From Ruminococcus flavefaciens (lineage in GTDB: Bacteria > Bacillota > Clostridia > Oscillospirales > Ruminococcaceae): a DNA stretch of 64,000 nucleotides. The notes beneath the pieces are model-generated. The model was not told the DNA's origin and did not search any database. It saw only the letters and a list, made by a program, of their open reading frames with translations. Positions 50,265-60,311 of the stretch are shown in pieces. The stretch is from positions 1 through 64,000 of the forward strand of contig SFMO01000189.1 in assembly GCA_004554385.1 (NCBI GenBank), written 5' to 3'. Numbering within the stretch: position 1 is the first letter of the stretch; each line of letters begins with the position of its first letter. A program made the translations under genes and the position numbers.

Positions 50265-51380
50265 ATGGATCTTAAACAGCTTCGCGACGGGATCGACGAC
50301 ATCGACAAGGAGATACTCTCGCTTTTCATGAAGCGAATGGAGCTCTGCAAGGGTGTGGCAGACTACAAGAAGGAGCACAAAATGCCTGTATTCCAGGGCG
50401 GACGCGAACAGCAGATCATCGACCGTATCAAGGCTCTCACCAATGCTCCCGAGCTTGAAAACGGCACTTCAGCTCTCTTTACAAACATCATGGACATCAG
50501 CAAGATACTCCAGAACCGCACTATCCTCACAGATTCCCATGATTACAGCTTCACTGCCCCTGATTTCGCAGGTGCAAAGAGGGTCGGCTGCCAGGGCACA
50601 TCGGGCGCAAATTCAGAGGCTGCTGCCGAAAAGGTGTTCGGCAGGCGCGAATTCACCTTCTATCCCTCATTTGAAGACGTTTTCAAGGCTGTACAGGCAG
50701 GTGAGGTGGATTATGGAGTACTCCCCGTTCAGAATTCCACCGCAGGTTCTGTTGACAGCACCTACGACCTCATGGCAAATTATCCGTTTTACATAGTGAA
50801 AATGGTTACCCTTGAGATAGATCACTGCCTTGCAGCTAAAAAAGGCACGAAATTAGAGGATATAACCTGCGTTTACTCACACAGACAGGCACTTTCACAG
50901 TGCGAGGTCTTTCTCAGCAAAACAAAGCTCAAAAAATCGGAATACAGCAACACAGCAACTGCTGCGGAAAAGGTGCTCAGAAGCAGTGAGCCTATCGCAG
51001 CTATCTGCTCAACTTCCTGTGCAGAAAAGCTCGGCCTCGAAATAATTGCCCGCGATATTGCCGACTGCACAATCAACCGCACACAGTTCATTATCATATC
51101 CAAGGACCTGCAGGTCGCTGACGAGTCCGACGCAGTATCTGTAATGCTCACTATCCCTCATAAAGAAGGTAGTCTTTACCGTCTTCTGACAAAATTCTAT
51201 GTAAACGGCATGAACCTTCTCAGGATCGAGAGCCGTCCTATCCGCGACGGAAGCTTTGACGTCATGTTCTTCCTCGATTTCAGCGGAAAGCTTACCGATC
51301 CAAGCGTTAAAGCAGTTCTCCGTGACCTCGAGGAGAACCTCAGCAATTTCCGCTGCATAGGCACATTCAAATCCGAATAA
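50265..51380 (+). CDS. pheA: bifunctional chorismate mutase / prephenate dehydratase
   Basis: The 371-residue P-protein of phenylalanine synthesis has an AroQ chorismate mutase (about 1-90; LRDGIDDIDKEILSLFMKRM), a prephenate dehydratase (about 105-285; GCQGTSGANSEAAAEK, GVLPVQNSTAGSV, NRTQFIII) and an ACT domain (about 293-368; LLRIESRPIRDG, the usual phenylalanine-binding ESRP). The catalytic TRF motif of the dehydratase reads TQF here, and GPxGxxS at its start is GCQGTSGANS; both occur in clostridial homologues as I recall. TTTTTTGGAGG precedes ATG 50265. It begins the plus-strand pheA-metH-zinc ribbon group. Confidence 0.92.
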   Translation: MDLKQLRDGIDDIDKEILSLFMKRMELCKGVADYKKEHKMPVFQGGREQQIIDRIKALTNAPELENGTSALFTNIMDISKILQNRTILTDSHDYSFTAPDFAGAKRVGCQGTSGANSEAAAEKVFGRREFTFYPSFEDVFKAVQAGEVDYGVLPVQNSTAGSVDSTYDLMANYPFYIVKMVTLEIDHCLAAKKGTKLEDITCVYSHRQALSQCEVFLSKTKLKKSEYSNTATAAEKVLRSSEPIAAICSTSCAEKLGLEIIARDIADCTINRTQFIIISKDLQVADESDAVSVMLTIPHKEGSLYRLLTKFYVNGMNLLRIESRPIRDGSFDVMFFLDFSGKLTDPSVKAVLRDLEENLSNFRCIGTFKSE

Positions 51381-51393
51381 AAAGGAGATCAAT

Positions 51394-53769
51394 ATGTCCC
51401 AGGATTTCTATTCCCTGCTTGAAAACAACAGCTTCATGTTCCTCGACGGAGGTATGGGCACTATGCTGCAGGCACACGGCATAAAGACAGAACACGTGCC
51501 CGAACTTCTTAACATAACCGACCCTGAGGCTATAATGCGTATACACAGCCTCTACATCGAAAGCGGCGCAGATATAATCTATGCCAATACCTTCGGCGCA
51601 AACCGCTTCAAGCTCGCAAACAGCGGCCATTCCGTTGAGGAGGTGGTCTCAGCAGGCGTCGCCAACGCCAAAAAGGCTGCCGCAGGCAAAGCTCTTGTTG
51701 CCCTCGACATGGGCCCTATAGGCCACCTTCTCGAGCCTGCGGGAACTCTCAGGTTTGAGGATGCCTACGACGTTTACAAAGAGCTTGTCCTCGCAGGAAA
51801 AGACGCAGACATCATAGTTGTCGAGACAATGACTGACCTCTATGAAGTCAAAGCCGCTGTTCTCGCTGCCAAGGAAAACTCGGACAAGCCTGTTCTTGTC
51901 ACCATGACCTTTGAGGAGAATATGCGAACATTCACAGGTGTATCTCCCGAATGTATGGTGGCTGTACTGGAAGGTCTCGGAGCTGACGCTGTCGGCGTAA
52001 ACTGCTCTCTCGGTCCTGAGGAGCTCTTCCCTGTTCTCGACAGGATATGCGCTCTGACAACTCTCCCTGTCATAGCCAAGCCAAATGCAGGACTCCCCGA
52101 CCCTGTCACCAATGAATACAGCGTAGGTCCTGTGGATTTCGCAGAAAGCGCAGTAAAGCTCGCAAATGCAGGCGTTACCATATTCGGCGGCTGCTGCGGA
52201 ACTACTCCGGAGCATATCTCCGCCATGACAGAGTCTCTTTCGGGCATGGAGCGCCAGACCAGAAAAATAGTCCGCGCAAGCATTGCCTGTTCGGCAGTGA
52301 ACTGCGTTACCATAAATCAGCCGCGTGTTATCGGCGAACGTATCAACCCTACAGGCAAAAAGCGCTTCAAGGAGGCGCTCCTCGCCCACGACGTTGACTA
52401 TATCCTCGGACAGGCTGTTGAGCAGATACACGCAGGTGCAGAGATACTCGACGTAAATGTGGGACTCCCGGGAATCGACGAAAAGGAAATGATGGTAACT
52501 GCTGTAAAGGCTATACAGAGCGTATGTGACACTCCCCTCCAGCTTGACTCCACTATCCCGGAGGTACTTGAGGCAGGTCTCCGCGTATACAACGGCAAGC
52601 CCATTGTAAACTCGGTAAACGGCGAGGACGACTCCCTTGACACTATCCTCCCCATCGTAAAGAAGTACGGTGCATCGGTGGTGGGACTTACCCTCGACAA
52701 GGGCGGTATACCAAAGACTGCCGACGGACGTTTCGCCATTGCGGAGAAGATACTCCGCCGCGCTATGGAATACGGCATCCCAAAGGAGGACGTATTCATC
52801 GACTGCCTTACGCTGACAGCTTCTGCTGAACAGGACGGTGTTATGGAAACTCTCAATGCTCTCCACAGAGTTAAAACAGAGCTTGGACTCAATACCGTAC
52901 TCGGTGTTTCAAATATCTCATTCGGTCTTCCCAACCGCGAGCTCATCACACGAACATTCCTGACAATGGCGCTCCACAGCGGTCTTACACTTCCTATCAT
53001 CAACCCCAATGTTGAGGGCATTATCGGAGCTGTCCGCGCGTACAGACTGCTTGCGGGAATTGACCGCAACTCAGCCGAATTCATCAGCATTTACGCTCAG
53101 GACGACAATGCTCCGAAGGTCCCTGCTCCTGCCCAGGACAAGGGTGCTCCCGATATAATGTACTCCGTGGAGAACGGACTTAAAAATCAGGCGGTGAAAG
53201 CCGCTGAGGAGCTTATGAAGACCGTTACCCCTATGGAAATAATCAACGGCTACCTCATTCCTGCACTTGACAACGCAGGTGCTAAATTCGAAAAAGGCAA
53301 GATATTCCTGCCCCAGCTCATACTTACTGCAGAGGCGGCTCAGGCTTGCTTTGAAGTAATAAAAACACAGCTATCAGCCGCAAACAGCGAGAGCGTATCC
53401 AAGGGCAAGGTGGTGCTTGCCACTGTCCACGGAGATATACACGATATAGGCAAGAACATCGTCAAGGTGCTCCTTGACAGCTACGGCTTCACGGTCATAG
53501 ACCTGGGCAAGGATGTTCCTCCCGAGACTATCGTGGAAGCCGCTATACAGCACAAGGTCAGCCTTGTGGGACTGTCCGCGCTGATGACAACTACCCTCGG
53601 CGCTATGGCTGAGACTATCCGCCAGCTCAATGAAAAATACCCCGAATGCAAGACCGTTGTGGGCGGAGCTGTTCTCACAGCCTCATACGCGGAGCAGATA
53701 AACGCTACTTATTACGCAAAGGACGCTAAACAGACCGTAGACATCGCTTCACAGGTCTACGGAGCATGA
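51394..53769 (+). CDS. metH: cobalamin-dependent methionine synthase lacking the reactivation domain
   Basis: The 791-residue enzyme has a homocysteine-binding zinc barrel (about 8-300; GVNCS and GGCCGTTP give three zinc cysteines), a pterin/methyltetrahydrofolate barrel (about 315-575; VIGERINPTG), a B12 cap (about 585-670) and a cobalamin-binding domain (about 672-791; VHGDIHDIGKNIV with the lower axial His). The fourth, AdoMet-binding reactivation domain of E. coli MetH is missing. In other clostridia it is a separate protein; none is seen in this window. It lies 13 bp after pheA, with AAAGGAG before ATG 51394. Confidence 0.93.
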   Translation: MSQDFYSLLENNSFMFLDGGMGTMLQAHGIKTEHVPELLNITDPEAIMRIHSLYIESGADIIYANTFGANRFKLANSGHSVEEVVSAGVANAKKAAAGKALVALDMGPIGHLLEPAGTLRFEDAYDVYKELVLAGKDADIIVVETMTDLYEVKAAVLAAKENSDKPVLVTMTFEENMRTFTGVSPECMVAVLEGLGADAVGVNCSLGPEELFPVLDRICALTTLPVIAKPNAGLPDPVTNEYSVGPVDFAESAVKLANAGVTIFGGCCGTTPEHISAMTESLSGMERQTRKIVRASIACSAVNCVTINQPRVIGERINPTGKKRFKEALLAHDVDYILGQAVEQIHAGAEILDVNVGLPGIDEKEMMVTAVKAIQSVCDTPLQLDSTIPEVLEAGLRVYNGKPIVNSVNGEDDSLDTILPIVKKYGASVVGLTLDKGGIPKTADGRFAIAEKILRRAMEYGIPKEDVFIDCLTLTASAEQDGVMETLNALHRVKTELGLNTVLGVSNISFGLPNRELITRTFLTMALHSGLTLPIINPNVEGIIGAVRAYRLLAGIDRNSAEFISIYAQDDNAPKVPAPAQDKGAPDIMYSVENGLKNQAVKAAEELMKTVTPMEIINGYLIPALDNAGAKFEKGKIFLPQLILTAEAAQACFEVIKTQLSAANSESVSKGKVVLATVHGDIHDIGKNIVKVLLDSYGFTVIDLGKDVPPETIVEAAIQHKVSLVGLSALMTTTLGAMAETIRQLNEKYPECKTVVGGAVLTASYAEQINATYYAKDAKQTVDIASQVYGA

Positions 53770-53777
53770 TTCATTTG

Positions 53778-53790
53778 CGGATATTATCCG
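53778..53790. repeat. CGG-N7-CCG short inverted repeat, copy 3
   Basis: GCGG-ATATTAT-CCGC in the 42-bp gap after metH. Confidence 0.45.
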
Positions 53791-53811
53791 CCCGAACAAG
53801 AGGTAAACATC

Positions 53812-54042
53812 ATGGATAAAATCACACTTAACGATCTGAAAATGGGATCCCGAAAAGAAGTCCTCTCCTTTCTTAAAAAACTGTGGAATGGGGAAAATGC
53901 TCCCTGCCCCGTATGCGGAAATGCTCTGGAACTGCTCCATAAAAAGGCAAAAAAGAGCGACTGTGACTGGCAGTGCAGACACTGCGGCAAGATAATAAGG
54001 ACACTGGATATTCTCGATGAACTGAACAAAACAATGCCATAA
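53812..54042 (+). CDS. small zinc-ribbon protein
   Basis: The 76-residue cytoplasmic protein has CPVCG (about 32-36) and CRHCG (about 55-59), a classic four-cysteine zinc ribbon, flanked by short helices. No enzyme domain. It follows metH by 42 bp on the same strand and ends just before a terminator, so it is probably the last gene of the pheA-metH transcript. Role unknown. Confidence 0.7.
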   Translation: MDKITLNDLKMGSRKEVLSFLKKLWNGENAPCPVCGNALELLHKKAKKSDCDWQCRHCGKIIRTLDILDELNKTMP

Positions 54043-54049
54043 TAAAACT

Positions 54050-54075
54050 AAAAGCAGTCCGAATGGACTGCTTTT
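54050..54075. terminator. bidirectional terminator between convergent operons
   Basis: An 11-bp perfect stem AAAAGCAGTCC / GGACTGCTTTT with loop GAAT. Confidence 0.88.
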
Positions 54076-54120
54076 CTCATGTATATATCAGGTGATTATT
54101 CATCGGGACATCGTCCCCTA

Positions 54121-55044
54121 CTATTGGCTCTTATGAGCTTTACCGTATATCTTGCCGATAACAAATGCCGCAACATCTGCAAATACCGAGCCTATCCGCA
54201 TTACCAGCACGAACAGCACTATCCTGTCCGCAAAGCTGTCTCCGCAGACAAAGAGCATTACGCCCTCGCGTATGCCGATACCGCCGGGAGCTCCGGGAGT
54301 AACGAAGCCGATTATCCACGCAAACAGAAAAGCTCCTGTCAGCGCTGTCAGCTCACCTGTGTCCGCCTGCGGCACTATAAGCGCAAGACAGCCCATATAC
54401 ATAGCCGAAGATACTGCGTTCTGGAGGAGATAATAAAATACTCCGCGCAGGAGCATGGGACGGTTCTCCTTTGCAAAAGCCTTTGAATAGCGTGATATAT
54501 ATGCTTTGAACTTATCTCTGAACTTCATCCTTACCGCCAGTATCAGCGCTATGACAATAACTATGCCAACTAAACCTACGATAAGGAGATTCCGTCCGTA
54601 TTTTGACAAAAGCTCTGCTATTCTTCCGCCCAGCATTATCACTGATATGACGGCAGTCCAGAACACGCAGAAAAGCACGTCCAGTACCGTTGCGCAGGCT
54701 ACGTCCACATGGCTTATCTCCATATCCGCCGCAAGCTGATTGCGTCCCACGTACTGGAATACGTTTCCAGGAAGGTACTTGTAAAGATTCGACTGGGTAT
54801 ACACAGGCATTGCCGCAGAAAAGGGTATCTTCCGTCCCGAAAGCGACCTTGTGAACACCAGCCACGGATAGCATGAGCAGATTATTATGACGGTCTGTAT
54901 GACGAAGCACAGAACAAGTGCGCATACCACCCTGCCCTCACTGAGCTGCGAAAAGCTTATATCCATGTCCAGAAGCTTTTTCACCACAAAAGCAAGGGCG
55001 GCTATCATAACTATATTGCCGATTATTTTCAGCGCTTTTTTCAT
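54121..55044 (-). CDS. flippase-like membrane protein (lysylphosphatidylglycerol synthase TM-like)
   Basis: The 307-residue protein has about eight transmembrane helices and the family motif TPGAPGGIGIREG near residue 250, as in the UPF0104/flippase-like domain. Such proteins stand near glycosyltransferase genes and may move lipid-linked sugars or alter lipids; the exact role is unproven. It is the last gene of the polysaccharide operon, overlapping the preceding GT4 gene by ATGA. Confidence 0.78.
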   Translation of the reverse strand: MKKALKIIGNIVMIAALAFVVKKLLDMDISFSQLSEGRVVCALVLCFVIQTVIIICSCYPWLVFTRSLSGRKIPFSAAMPVYTQSNLYKYLPGNVFQYVGRNQLAADMEISHVDVACATVLDVLFCVFWTAVISVIMLGGRIAELLSKYGRNLLIVGLVGIVIVIALILAVRMKFRDKFKAYISRYSKAFAKENRPMLLRGVFYYLLQNAVSSAMYMGCLALIVPQADTGELTALTGAFLFAWIIGFVTPGAPGGIGIREGVMLFVCGDSFADRIVLFVLVMRIGSVFADVAAFVIGKIYGKAHKSQ

Positions 55045-56018
55045 ATGCTTCTCTTGTCCTTTATTTCCTTTATGAGCTCCGCAAGCTTTTCGGGACTGCC
55101 CATCTCGCAGAAATACACTCCATCATCGCCCTCGGAATAAAGCTCATGATTGGCAGGATTGTCACCGAGAATGACAGGCTTGCCCATAGCACGGTAGATA
55201 TAGGTCTTTCCTGCAATGGTGCGCCTTGCCTTCATAATACTGCCGTCGAAATGTCCGCCGAGGCACAGGTCTGCACCTGCTATCTTCTCCGCAAGCTCCT
55301 CCTGCGGAAGCCAGTTGATATACTCCGTGATATTCTCGCCTGTACGGACGTTCTTTTTGCCGAGAGGTCCTATAAATACGAAGCGAAGCCCCTCCTCGTC
55401 CTTCAGAAGGTCTATGGCTTTCAGTATGACCGATACCCCCTGAAGAGGGAGCACACTGCCGAAGTAGAGCACGGTAAAATCCTTGTTTTTCGGGACTTCA
55501 CGGGGATAGTATATGCTGCTGTCGGCCTCAAGGTACAGAACGCTCATTTTATCGGAAGGGAAACCGAATTCCCTGCAAAAGTAGCTTCCGTGAGCCTTTG
55601 TATCGCATATTGCAAGGTCGGCAGCTGCAAGTGTACGCTTGTCAACAAGTCTGAGGAGCTGTCCCATAAGGCTTTTCTTTCCGAATATCTTTCTGTCAAA
55701 GCACAGGGTATCGTACATGGATATGAAAAAGTCCATGACCAGCGGCTTTTTTCTCAGCTTTCTGCGGAAAAGCGGTATTACCAGCTGTGGCGCAAAGCCT
55801 ATGAAGCTCATATCAAAGTCGTTCATATCCACACTGAGCAGTCTGCGGTAAACATACATGAGCCGCTTTATGTAGCTCTTTTTGTCCGAGCTTATGACAG
55901 TAACAGTATTGCCTGCCTTGCGAAGCAGCTCTATTTCCTGTACAAGTCTGAGATAATCGCTGTTTTTTGTAGCGACGTAGAGAATACGCCTGCCCTTTAT
56001 ATCACTCAGCCTTTTCAT
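55041..56018 (-). CDS. GT4-family glycosyltransferase
   Basis: The 325-residue protein has a GT-B fold: an N-terminal Rossmann half (RRILYVATKNSDYLR) and a C-terminal donor-binding half (VLYFGSVLPLQGVSVILKA; the usual EX7E region is replaced by IMKARRTIAGKTYIYRAMGKP). The missing first Glu departs from the GT4 norm. Donor and acceptor unknown. It overlaps the GT2 gene by 17 bp and the flippase-like gene by 4 bp. Confidence 0.78.
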   Translation of the reverse strand: MKRLSDIKGRRILYVATKNSDYLRLVQEIELLRKAGNTVTVISSDKKSYIKRLMYVYRRLLSVDMNDFDMSFIGFAPQLVIPLFRRKLRKKPLVMDFFISMYDTLCFDRKIFGKKSLMGQLLRLVDKRTLAAADLAICDTKAHGSYFCREFGFPSDKMSVLYLEADSSIYYPREVPKNKDFTVLYFGSVLPLQGVSVILKAIDLLKDEEGLRFVFIGPLGKKNVRTGENITEYINWLPQEELAEKIAGADLCLGGHFDGSIMKARRTIAGKTYIYRAMGKPVILGDNPANHELYSEGDDGVYFCEMGSPEKLAELIKEIKDKRSI

Positions 56019-56976
56019 TCTTCATTTCCTCGTCACTCTTGCCGCATTCCATTTTCCTTACTCTGTACTGTACGTCCTCAAGGAGCTTTCTGTTTGCGGA
56101 AATAGTGTCTCCGAGGAGTCCGATAGTTATGGTCTGGAAGCCCATCATTATGAGTATAGCTGTGAGGATAAGGGACTGAACATGTCCGTCACCTTCGCCA
56201 ATCAGCATAAGTATGAGGAAGCGTATGCCGAGTATGGCACCGAAAAGCATAAGTACAAGTCCGATGGACATAAAGAATGCAAGGGGCTTATACATAACGA
56301 ATGAACGTGTAATGACTGTGGAAGAACGCTTCATATAGCGCCACATGCTCGAAAACAGACGTGAGGGACGTGTCTCGGGATTTGTTCTTATGGGAACAGA
56401 TGTCATGGCAGTTTTATTGTTGCCTGCCTGTATGATAGTTTCAAGGGTATAGGTATACTCGTTGACAACATTCAGCCTAAGAGCTGCATCACGGGAATAG
56501 GCTCTGAAGCCGCTGGGAGCGTCTGGAATATCAGTGCCCGAAGCCACGCGGACTACCCAGCTTCCGAGGTGCTGGAACTTTTTCTTCTTCCATGAGAAAT
56601 GCTCTGTCTGGTCGATAGGTCTTTCACCGATAACGATGTCTGCCTTCTGGTCAAGTATAGGGCGGACTATCTTTTCAATATCCGCGCCGCAGTACTGGTT
56701 ATCGGCATCTGTGTTCACGATTATATCAGCGCCGAGGTGCAGACAGGCGTCGATGCCTGCCATAAAGCCTTTGGCAAGTCCCTTGTTGCGCTTGAAGGAA
56801 ACTATATGATGAAAGCCCAGCTCACGTGCACGGGCTACGGTATTATCCTTGCTTCCGTCATTGATTATAAGGTATTCTATGGTGTCGATGCCGTCTATAT
56901 GTCTGGGCAGGTCGTTGTAAGCCAGCTCCAGAGTCTTTTCCTCATTATAGCATGGTATCTGTATGATAAGCTTCAT
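56002..56976 (-). CDS. GT2 polyprenyl-phosphate glycosyltransferase with C-terminal membrane helices
   Basis: The 324-residue protein has a GT-A catalytic domain (about 1-220; IQIPCYNEEKTL, DTIEYLIINDGSKDNT and the metal-binding NTDADNQY) and two transmembrane helices (about 230-255 and 265-290). It resembles DPM1/GtrB-type enzymes that attach a sugar to undecaprenyl phosphate. This would supply the lipid-linked donor for the GT-C-like enzyme encoded next to it (56977-59139). The ATG abuts that gene's stop codon (TAAATG). Confidence 0.88.
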   Translation of the reverse strand: MKLIIQIPCYNEEKTLELAYNDLPRHIDGIDTIEYLIINDGSKDNTVARARELGFHHIVSFKRNKGLAKGFMAGIDACLHLGADIIVNTDADNQYCGADIEKIVRPILDQKADIVIGERPIDQTEHFSWKKKKFQHLGSWVVRVASGTDIPDAPSGFRAYSRDAALRLNVVNEYTYTLETIIQAGNNKTAMTSVPIRTNPETRPSRLFSSMWRYMKRSSTVITRSFVMYKPLAFFMSIGLVLMLFGAILGIRFLILMLIGEGDGHVQSLILTAILIMMGFQTITIGLLGDTISANRKLLEDVQYRVRKMECGKSDEEMKNEKAE

Positions 56977-59139
56977 TTAGTCTTCCTCCGTGTTAACTTT
57001 TATGGAATTCAGCTGTGCCTTGACAGAATCAGGAGAATAGAGAAATACTACTATCTCAATGTCTGAGACCTGCTCCTCAACATCGGCTTTTATTTCTATC
57101 TCAGCCTTGCCGCTGCTGTTTATGATGCTGTCGGTTATATCAGCATGGTCGAGAACATTGGTGCCTGAGTCGCTTCTTACCTCAACAAATCCTATCGGCT
57201 CTGCCGATGACATATTTGACTCCATGTCCATATCCAGCGAGAAGGTGTATTCTCCCTCATCGAGCTCAAGATACGGACCGAAGCAGAGATAATTGCTGTT
57301 CGGATCGCTCTGTATCACGTCCTCATCGGCAATGTAACAGCTTGGGTTGAAAAGGTTCATATACGAAAGCGGTATTTCCACCTGATCGTGCTCCGCCTTT
57401 ATCACGTTTCTGTAGACGATATGCCTGTCTGAGGAATCTGCCACTTCACGGTCGCGCATATTCACTATCTCTTTCTTGTCAGCGATTATGTATGCGTTCT
57501 CCCCGAGCTCATCGGGATTGTAGACAAAGCTTATTTTCTTGTCGGGTATCATGTACTGCACAAAGGATATGAATGCACCTGTATCGGGAGTCACATAGAA
57601 CTCTGCGCCCTCAGTCTCCCTTATGCGCTGAAACATCTCGCGGTCACCCTTGTAGGCTCGCTGATTGTTGAAAATATCAACTCTTGCCGCAGGCATGAAA
57701 CTTGTGAACATCCCTGCAATAATGACCGATACTGCACAGAGACCGATATTCTTCTTTTTGATACAGAGCTCTGCCAGCAGTATTATACCGAAAACTGCTG
57801 CCGCAAAAACAGCGTATGCATAGAAGTTTTCGCCGTATTTGTCGTAATACCAGCTTACAGCAGGAGCGCATACTCTGCTGAAAATATGTGTTGCAACGCC
57901 ATTCATAAGAATAGCGGCACGGCTTGCTCCCGCAAGCATTATCACAGGCATCGCCAAAACGAACATGAAGTCCTTTTTGTCCGCCTCAAGCATGAAGCAT
58001 ATACCCGTCATTATCAGCAGTCCCACGGTTATGTCATAGTAGCGGTTATAGATAATGTGGTCAACACGCTGGAATTCGGTCATGAATACGCTGCTTATGA
58101 GCCATGTTGCGATAAATGCGCAGAATATGAACAGAAGCACAAAGAGCTTTTCGTCGACAAGTCTGCTGAACTGACGCTTTTTCTTCTTTTTCACTGCCTT
58201 TATGCACTCTGTCAATGTGCCGAGAAGTCTTCTGAATATCGCCCATAATGCAAACAGTGCGATACAGAATGTACCTGCAAAGGCTGAAAAAGCCTGTGAA
58301 GCCATTATGGAAAGGAGCTTCTTCAAGCCGTCCACTGAGGATACGGAAACCTTTATCTTGGTCATTATGCTTCCCGAATCGTTTCCGCCGCCTGCCTTGC
58401 CAGATACCCACAGGTATATCTCAAGCTGATGATGTATGATATGGTCAGCCACCATTCCTGCAAGAAACACTCCGAGGAATACAGCTGCATGGCGAAGGTC
58501 TGTCTTTTTGAAGAAAACGCAGAGTATAACCACAAGCACTGCTGATGCGCCTATGCCTATGGTACGGTTATGTATCATAAAAAGATATGCACAAACTGCT
58601 CCGAAGCAGGCAAGATTGAGGTATGTAGGCCGCTTCATCACACGTACAAGCACGAACACCGCAAGAGTGGTGACTAAGAGAAGGGCTGTCTCGGAAAAGG
58701 CTATGCCCGAATTATGCTGATATGAGGTGTAGAGAGCTGCCGCAGCCGCTGCAAATCCTGCCTCGGCTTTTTTCAGCTTCGGGAACAGGAAACGCAGTAT
58801 ATACACGAACATAAGATAGGTCAGCGTCACGAAGACCGCATTGAGAACAAGTGCTGCACGGTAGAGGGTAACGGGGTCGTGTATAAGCTTTATCAGCGGC
58901 ACAAGCATGAAGCTGTAGCCGTATGAATACCACGCAAGAGTAGAGGACATTCCTCTCCAGTCGTAGCCTGCCATAGTATAGGCGTGAGTCCAGTAGCCTG
59001 CCTCGTCATTGAAAACGAAGGGATTATAGCACTTTCCAACCATACGGAGATTGAGGAGAAGTACAACAACAGCAAAAGCGGCTATCAGCAGGTCCTGTAT
59101 CTCCGGTCTGTAAAAATTATGTTTTTTCTTTCCGCTCAT
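56977..59139 (-). CDS. large GT-C-like membrane glycosyltransferase
   Basis: The 720-residue protein has about twelve transmembrane helices (residues 15-480). The early extracellular loop FVFNDEAGYWTHAY carries an Asp-Glu pair typical of GT-C enzymes, and a C-terminal extracytoplasmic domain of about 230 residues ends in a beta-rich, carbohydrate-binding-like region (about 600-720). It probably adds sugars from polyprenyl-phosphate donors to a surface polymer, consistent with the GT2 gene beside it. The acceptor is unknown. Confidence 0.75.
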   Translation of the reverse strand: MSGKKKHNFYRPEIQDLLIAAFAVVVLLLNLRMVGKCYNPFVFNDEAGYWTHAYTMAGYDWRGMSSTLAWYSYGYSFMLVPLIKLIHDPVTLYRAALVLNAVFVTLTYLMFVYILRFLFPKLKKAEAGFAAAAAALYTSYQHNSGIAFSETALLLVTTLAVFVLVRVMKRPTYLNLACFGAVCAYLFMIHNRTIGIGASAVLVVILCVFFKKTDLRHAAVFLGVFLAGMVADHIIHHQLEIYLWVSGKAGGGNDSGSIMTKIKVSVSSVDGLKKLLSIMASQAFSAFAGTFCIALFALWAIFRRLLGTLTECIKAVKKKKKRQFSRLVDEKLFVLLFIFCAFIATWLISSVFMTEFQRVDHIIYNRYYDITVGLLIMTGICFMLEADKKDFMFVLAMPVIMLAGASRAAILMNGVATHIFSRVCAPAVSWYYDKYGENFYAYAVFAAAVFGIILLAELCIKKKNIGLCAVSVIIAGMFTSFMPAARVDIFNNQRAYKGDREMFQRIRETEGAEFYVTPDTGAFISFVQYMIPDKKISFVYNPDELGENAYIIADKKEIVNMRDREVADSSDRHIVYRNVIKAEHDQVEIPLSYMNLFNPSCYIADEDVIQSDPNSNYLCFGPYLELDEGEYTFSLDMDMESNMSSAEPIGFVEVRSDSGTNVLDHADITDSIINSSGKAEIEIKADVEEQVSDIEIVVFLYSPDSVKAQLNSIKVNTEED

Positions 59140-60311
59140 ATCCCGTCGATTACCTCCCTGAAATTGCGCATTATTACCTCCCAGCGGTAGTTGTTCTCAA
59201 CATAGGCTTCGGCATTGCGGCGCATTATAGCGTATTCCCTGTCATGTGTGAACACATAGTCCAGTACGCCCTCAAATTCAAAGTAGTCAGTATAGTAAAG
59301 TCCGCCGTTGCTCTTTACGCAGTGTCCCTTCAGCACCTCGCAAACGCCGTTTACGATAACAGGTACGGAAAGTGTCATTGCTTCAAGGACGGATATGGAA
59401 AGGCTCTCGAAAGCCGATGGCAGTACAAGGCACTTTGCGCCTGATATTCCGCTGAATTTGTCCTCCTCGCTGACAAAGCCGAGGCTTATGATGTCCTTGT
59501 CCTTTGGTATCTCGCAGACAGGCTTTCCCATAAGCACCAGTTTCAGTCTGCTGTCGGGACGGCGCTTTTTGTACTCCTGAAAGTATCTGAACAGCTCGGG
59601 ACAGCATTTTCCCTCGTCGATACGTCCCACATATATGATGTAATCGCCGTCGATGCCGTATTTACTGCGGAAGCCTGCTTCATCGGGCTCACAGGGAACT
59701 TCAACTCCCGTGCCCATGACGCGGCATGGTATGTCCTTACAGTCAAAAAGTCCCTGCACCAGCGCTTTTTCCTCGTCTGTGAGGAAAACGAACGCCTTAG
59801 GGAGCTTGAAGAACGTCTCATAGGTCTTGAAATGTATAAAGGGCTCCTCATGGGCAGTGGGTATGAGTATAGCTTTTTCAGCTACCTCGGGAAGTCCCTT
59901 TACCGTAAGGTAATAGAGATAGGTAACAAAGATGAATACCTCGTACTTATCCTTATTCTCACGGATATAGTCTATTGCCGCAGGGGAATACGGTCCCTGC
60001 TTTTCGAACCACTTTTCCTCTGTCTCGGTATTATAGTTTGCTGTGCCCGAATTGAGGTATTTGCCATTGAAATCGTTGAAGTCCTTTGCACGGGGCTTTG
60101 CCACAGGAAAGCGAAGCACATGGACTCCGTTTATGTCCTCCTCATCGGCTTTATAGTAGTTATCCCATGTGGTATACTCCAGAGCCTTTGTGGTAATGAC
60201 ATCCACCTCAAAATGGTCTGTGAGGCGCTCTGCGATAAGACGGGTATAGTACTCCGAGCCGCCGTTGACTTCAAGTCCGTATCTCTGATTTACAAGTGCG
60301 ATCCTTTTCAT
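59136..60311 (-). CDS. GT4-family glycosyltransferase
   Basis: The 391-residue GT-B enzyme has the N-terminal acceptor half (QRYGLEVNGGSEYYTRLIAE, a GGSE loop typical of GT4) and the donor half (YIIYVGRIDEGKCCPELFRY, FESLSISVLEAMTLSVPVI with the EX7E pair). Paralogue of the next gene upstream: both share the GG(S/A)E loop and the YFEFEG segment near the C-terminus. It overlaps its neighbours by 4 bp on each side. Confidence 0.88.
   Translation of the reverse strand: MKRIALVNQRYGLEVNGGSEYYTRLIAERLTDHFEVDVITTKALEYTTWDNYYKADEEDINGVHVLRFPVAKPRAKDFNDFNGKYLNSGTANYNTETEEKWFEKQGPYSPAAIDYIRENKDKYEVFIFVTYLYYLTVKGLPEVAEKAILIPTAHEEPFIHFKTYETFFKLPKAFVFLTDEEKALVQGLFDCKDIPCRVMGTGVEVPCEPDEAGFRSKYGIDGDYIIYVGRIDEGKCCPELFRYFQEYKKRRPDSRLKLVLMGKPVCEIPKDKDIISLGFVSEEDKFSGISGAKCLVLPSAFESLSISVLEAMTLSVPVIVNGVCEVLKGHCVKSNGGLYYTDYFEFEGVLDYVFTHDREYAIMRRNAEAYVENNYRWEVIMRNFREVIDGI

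Noticed and set aside
51649..52866. 405-codon minus-strand frame opposite metH
   Set aside because: Antisense shadow of metH; no ribosome site or recognisable domain.
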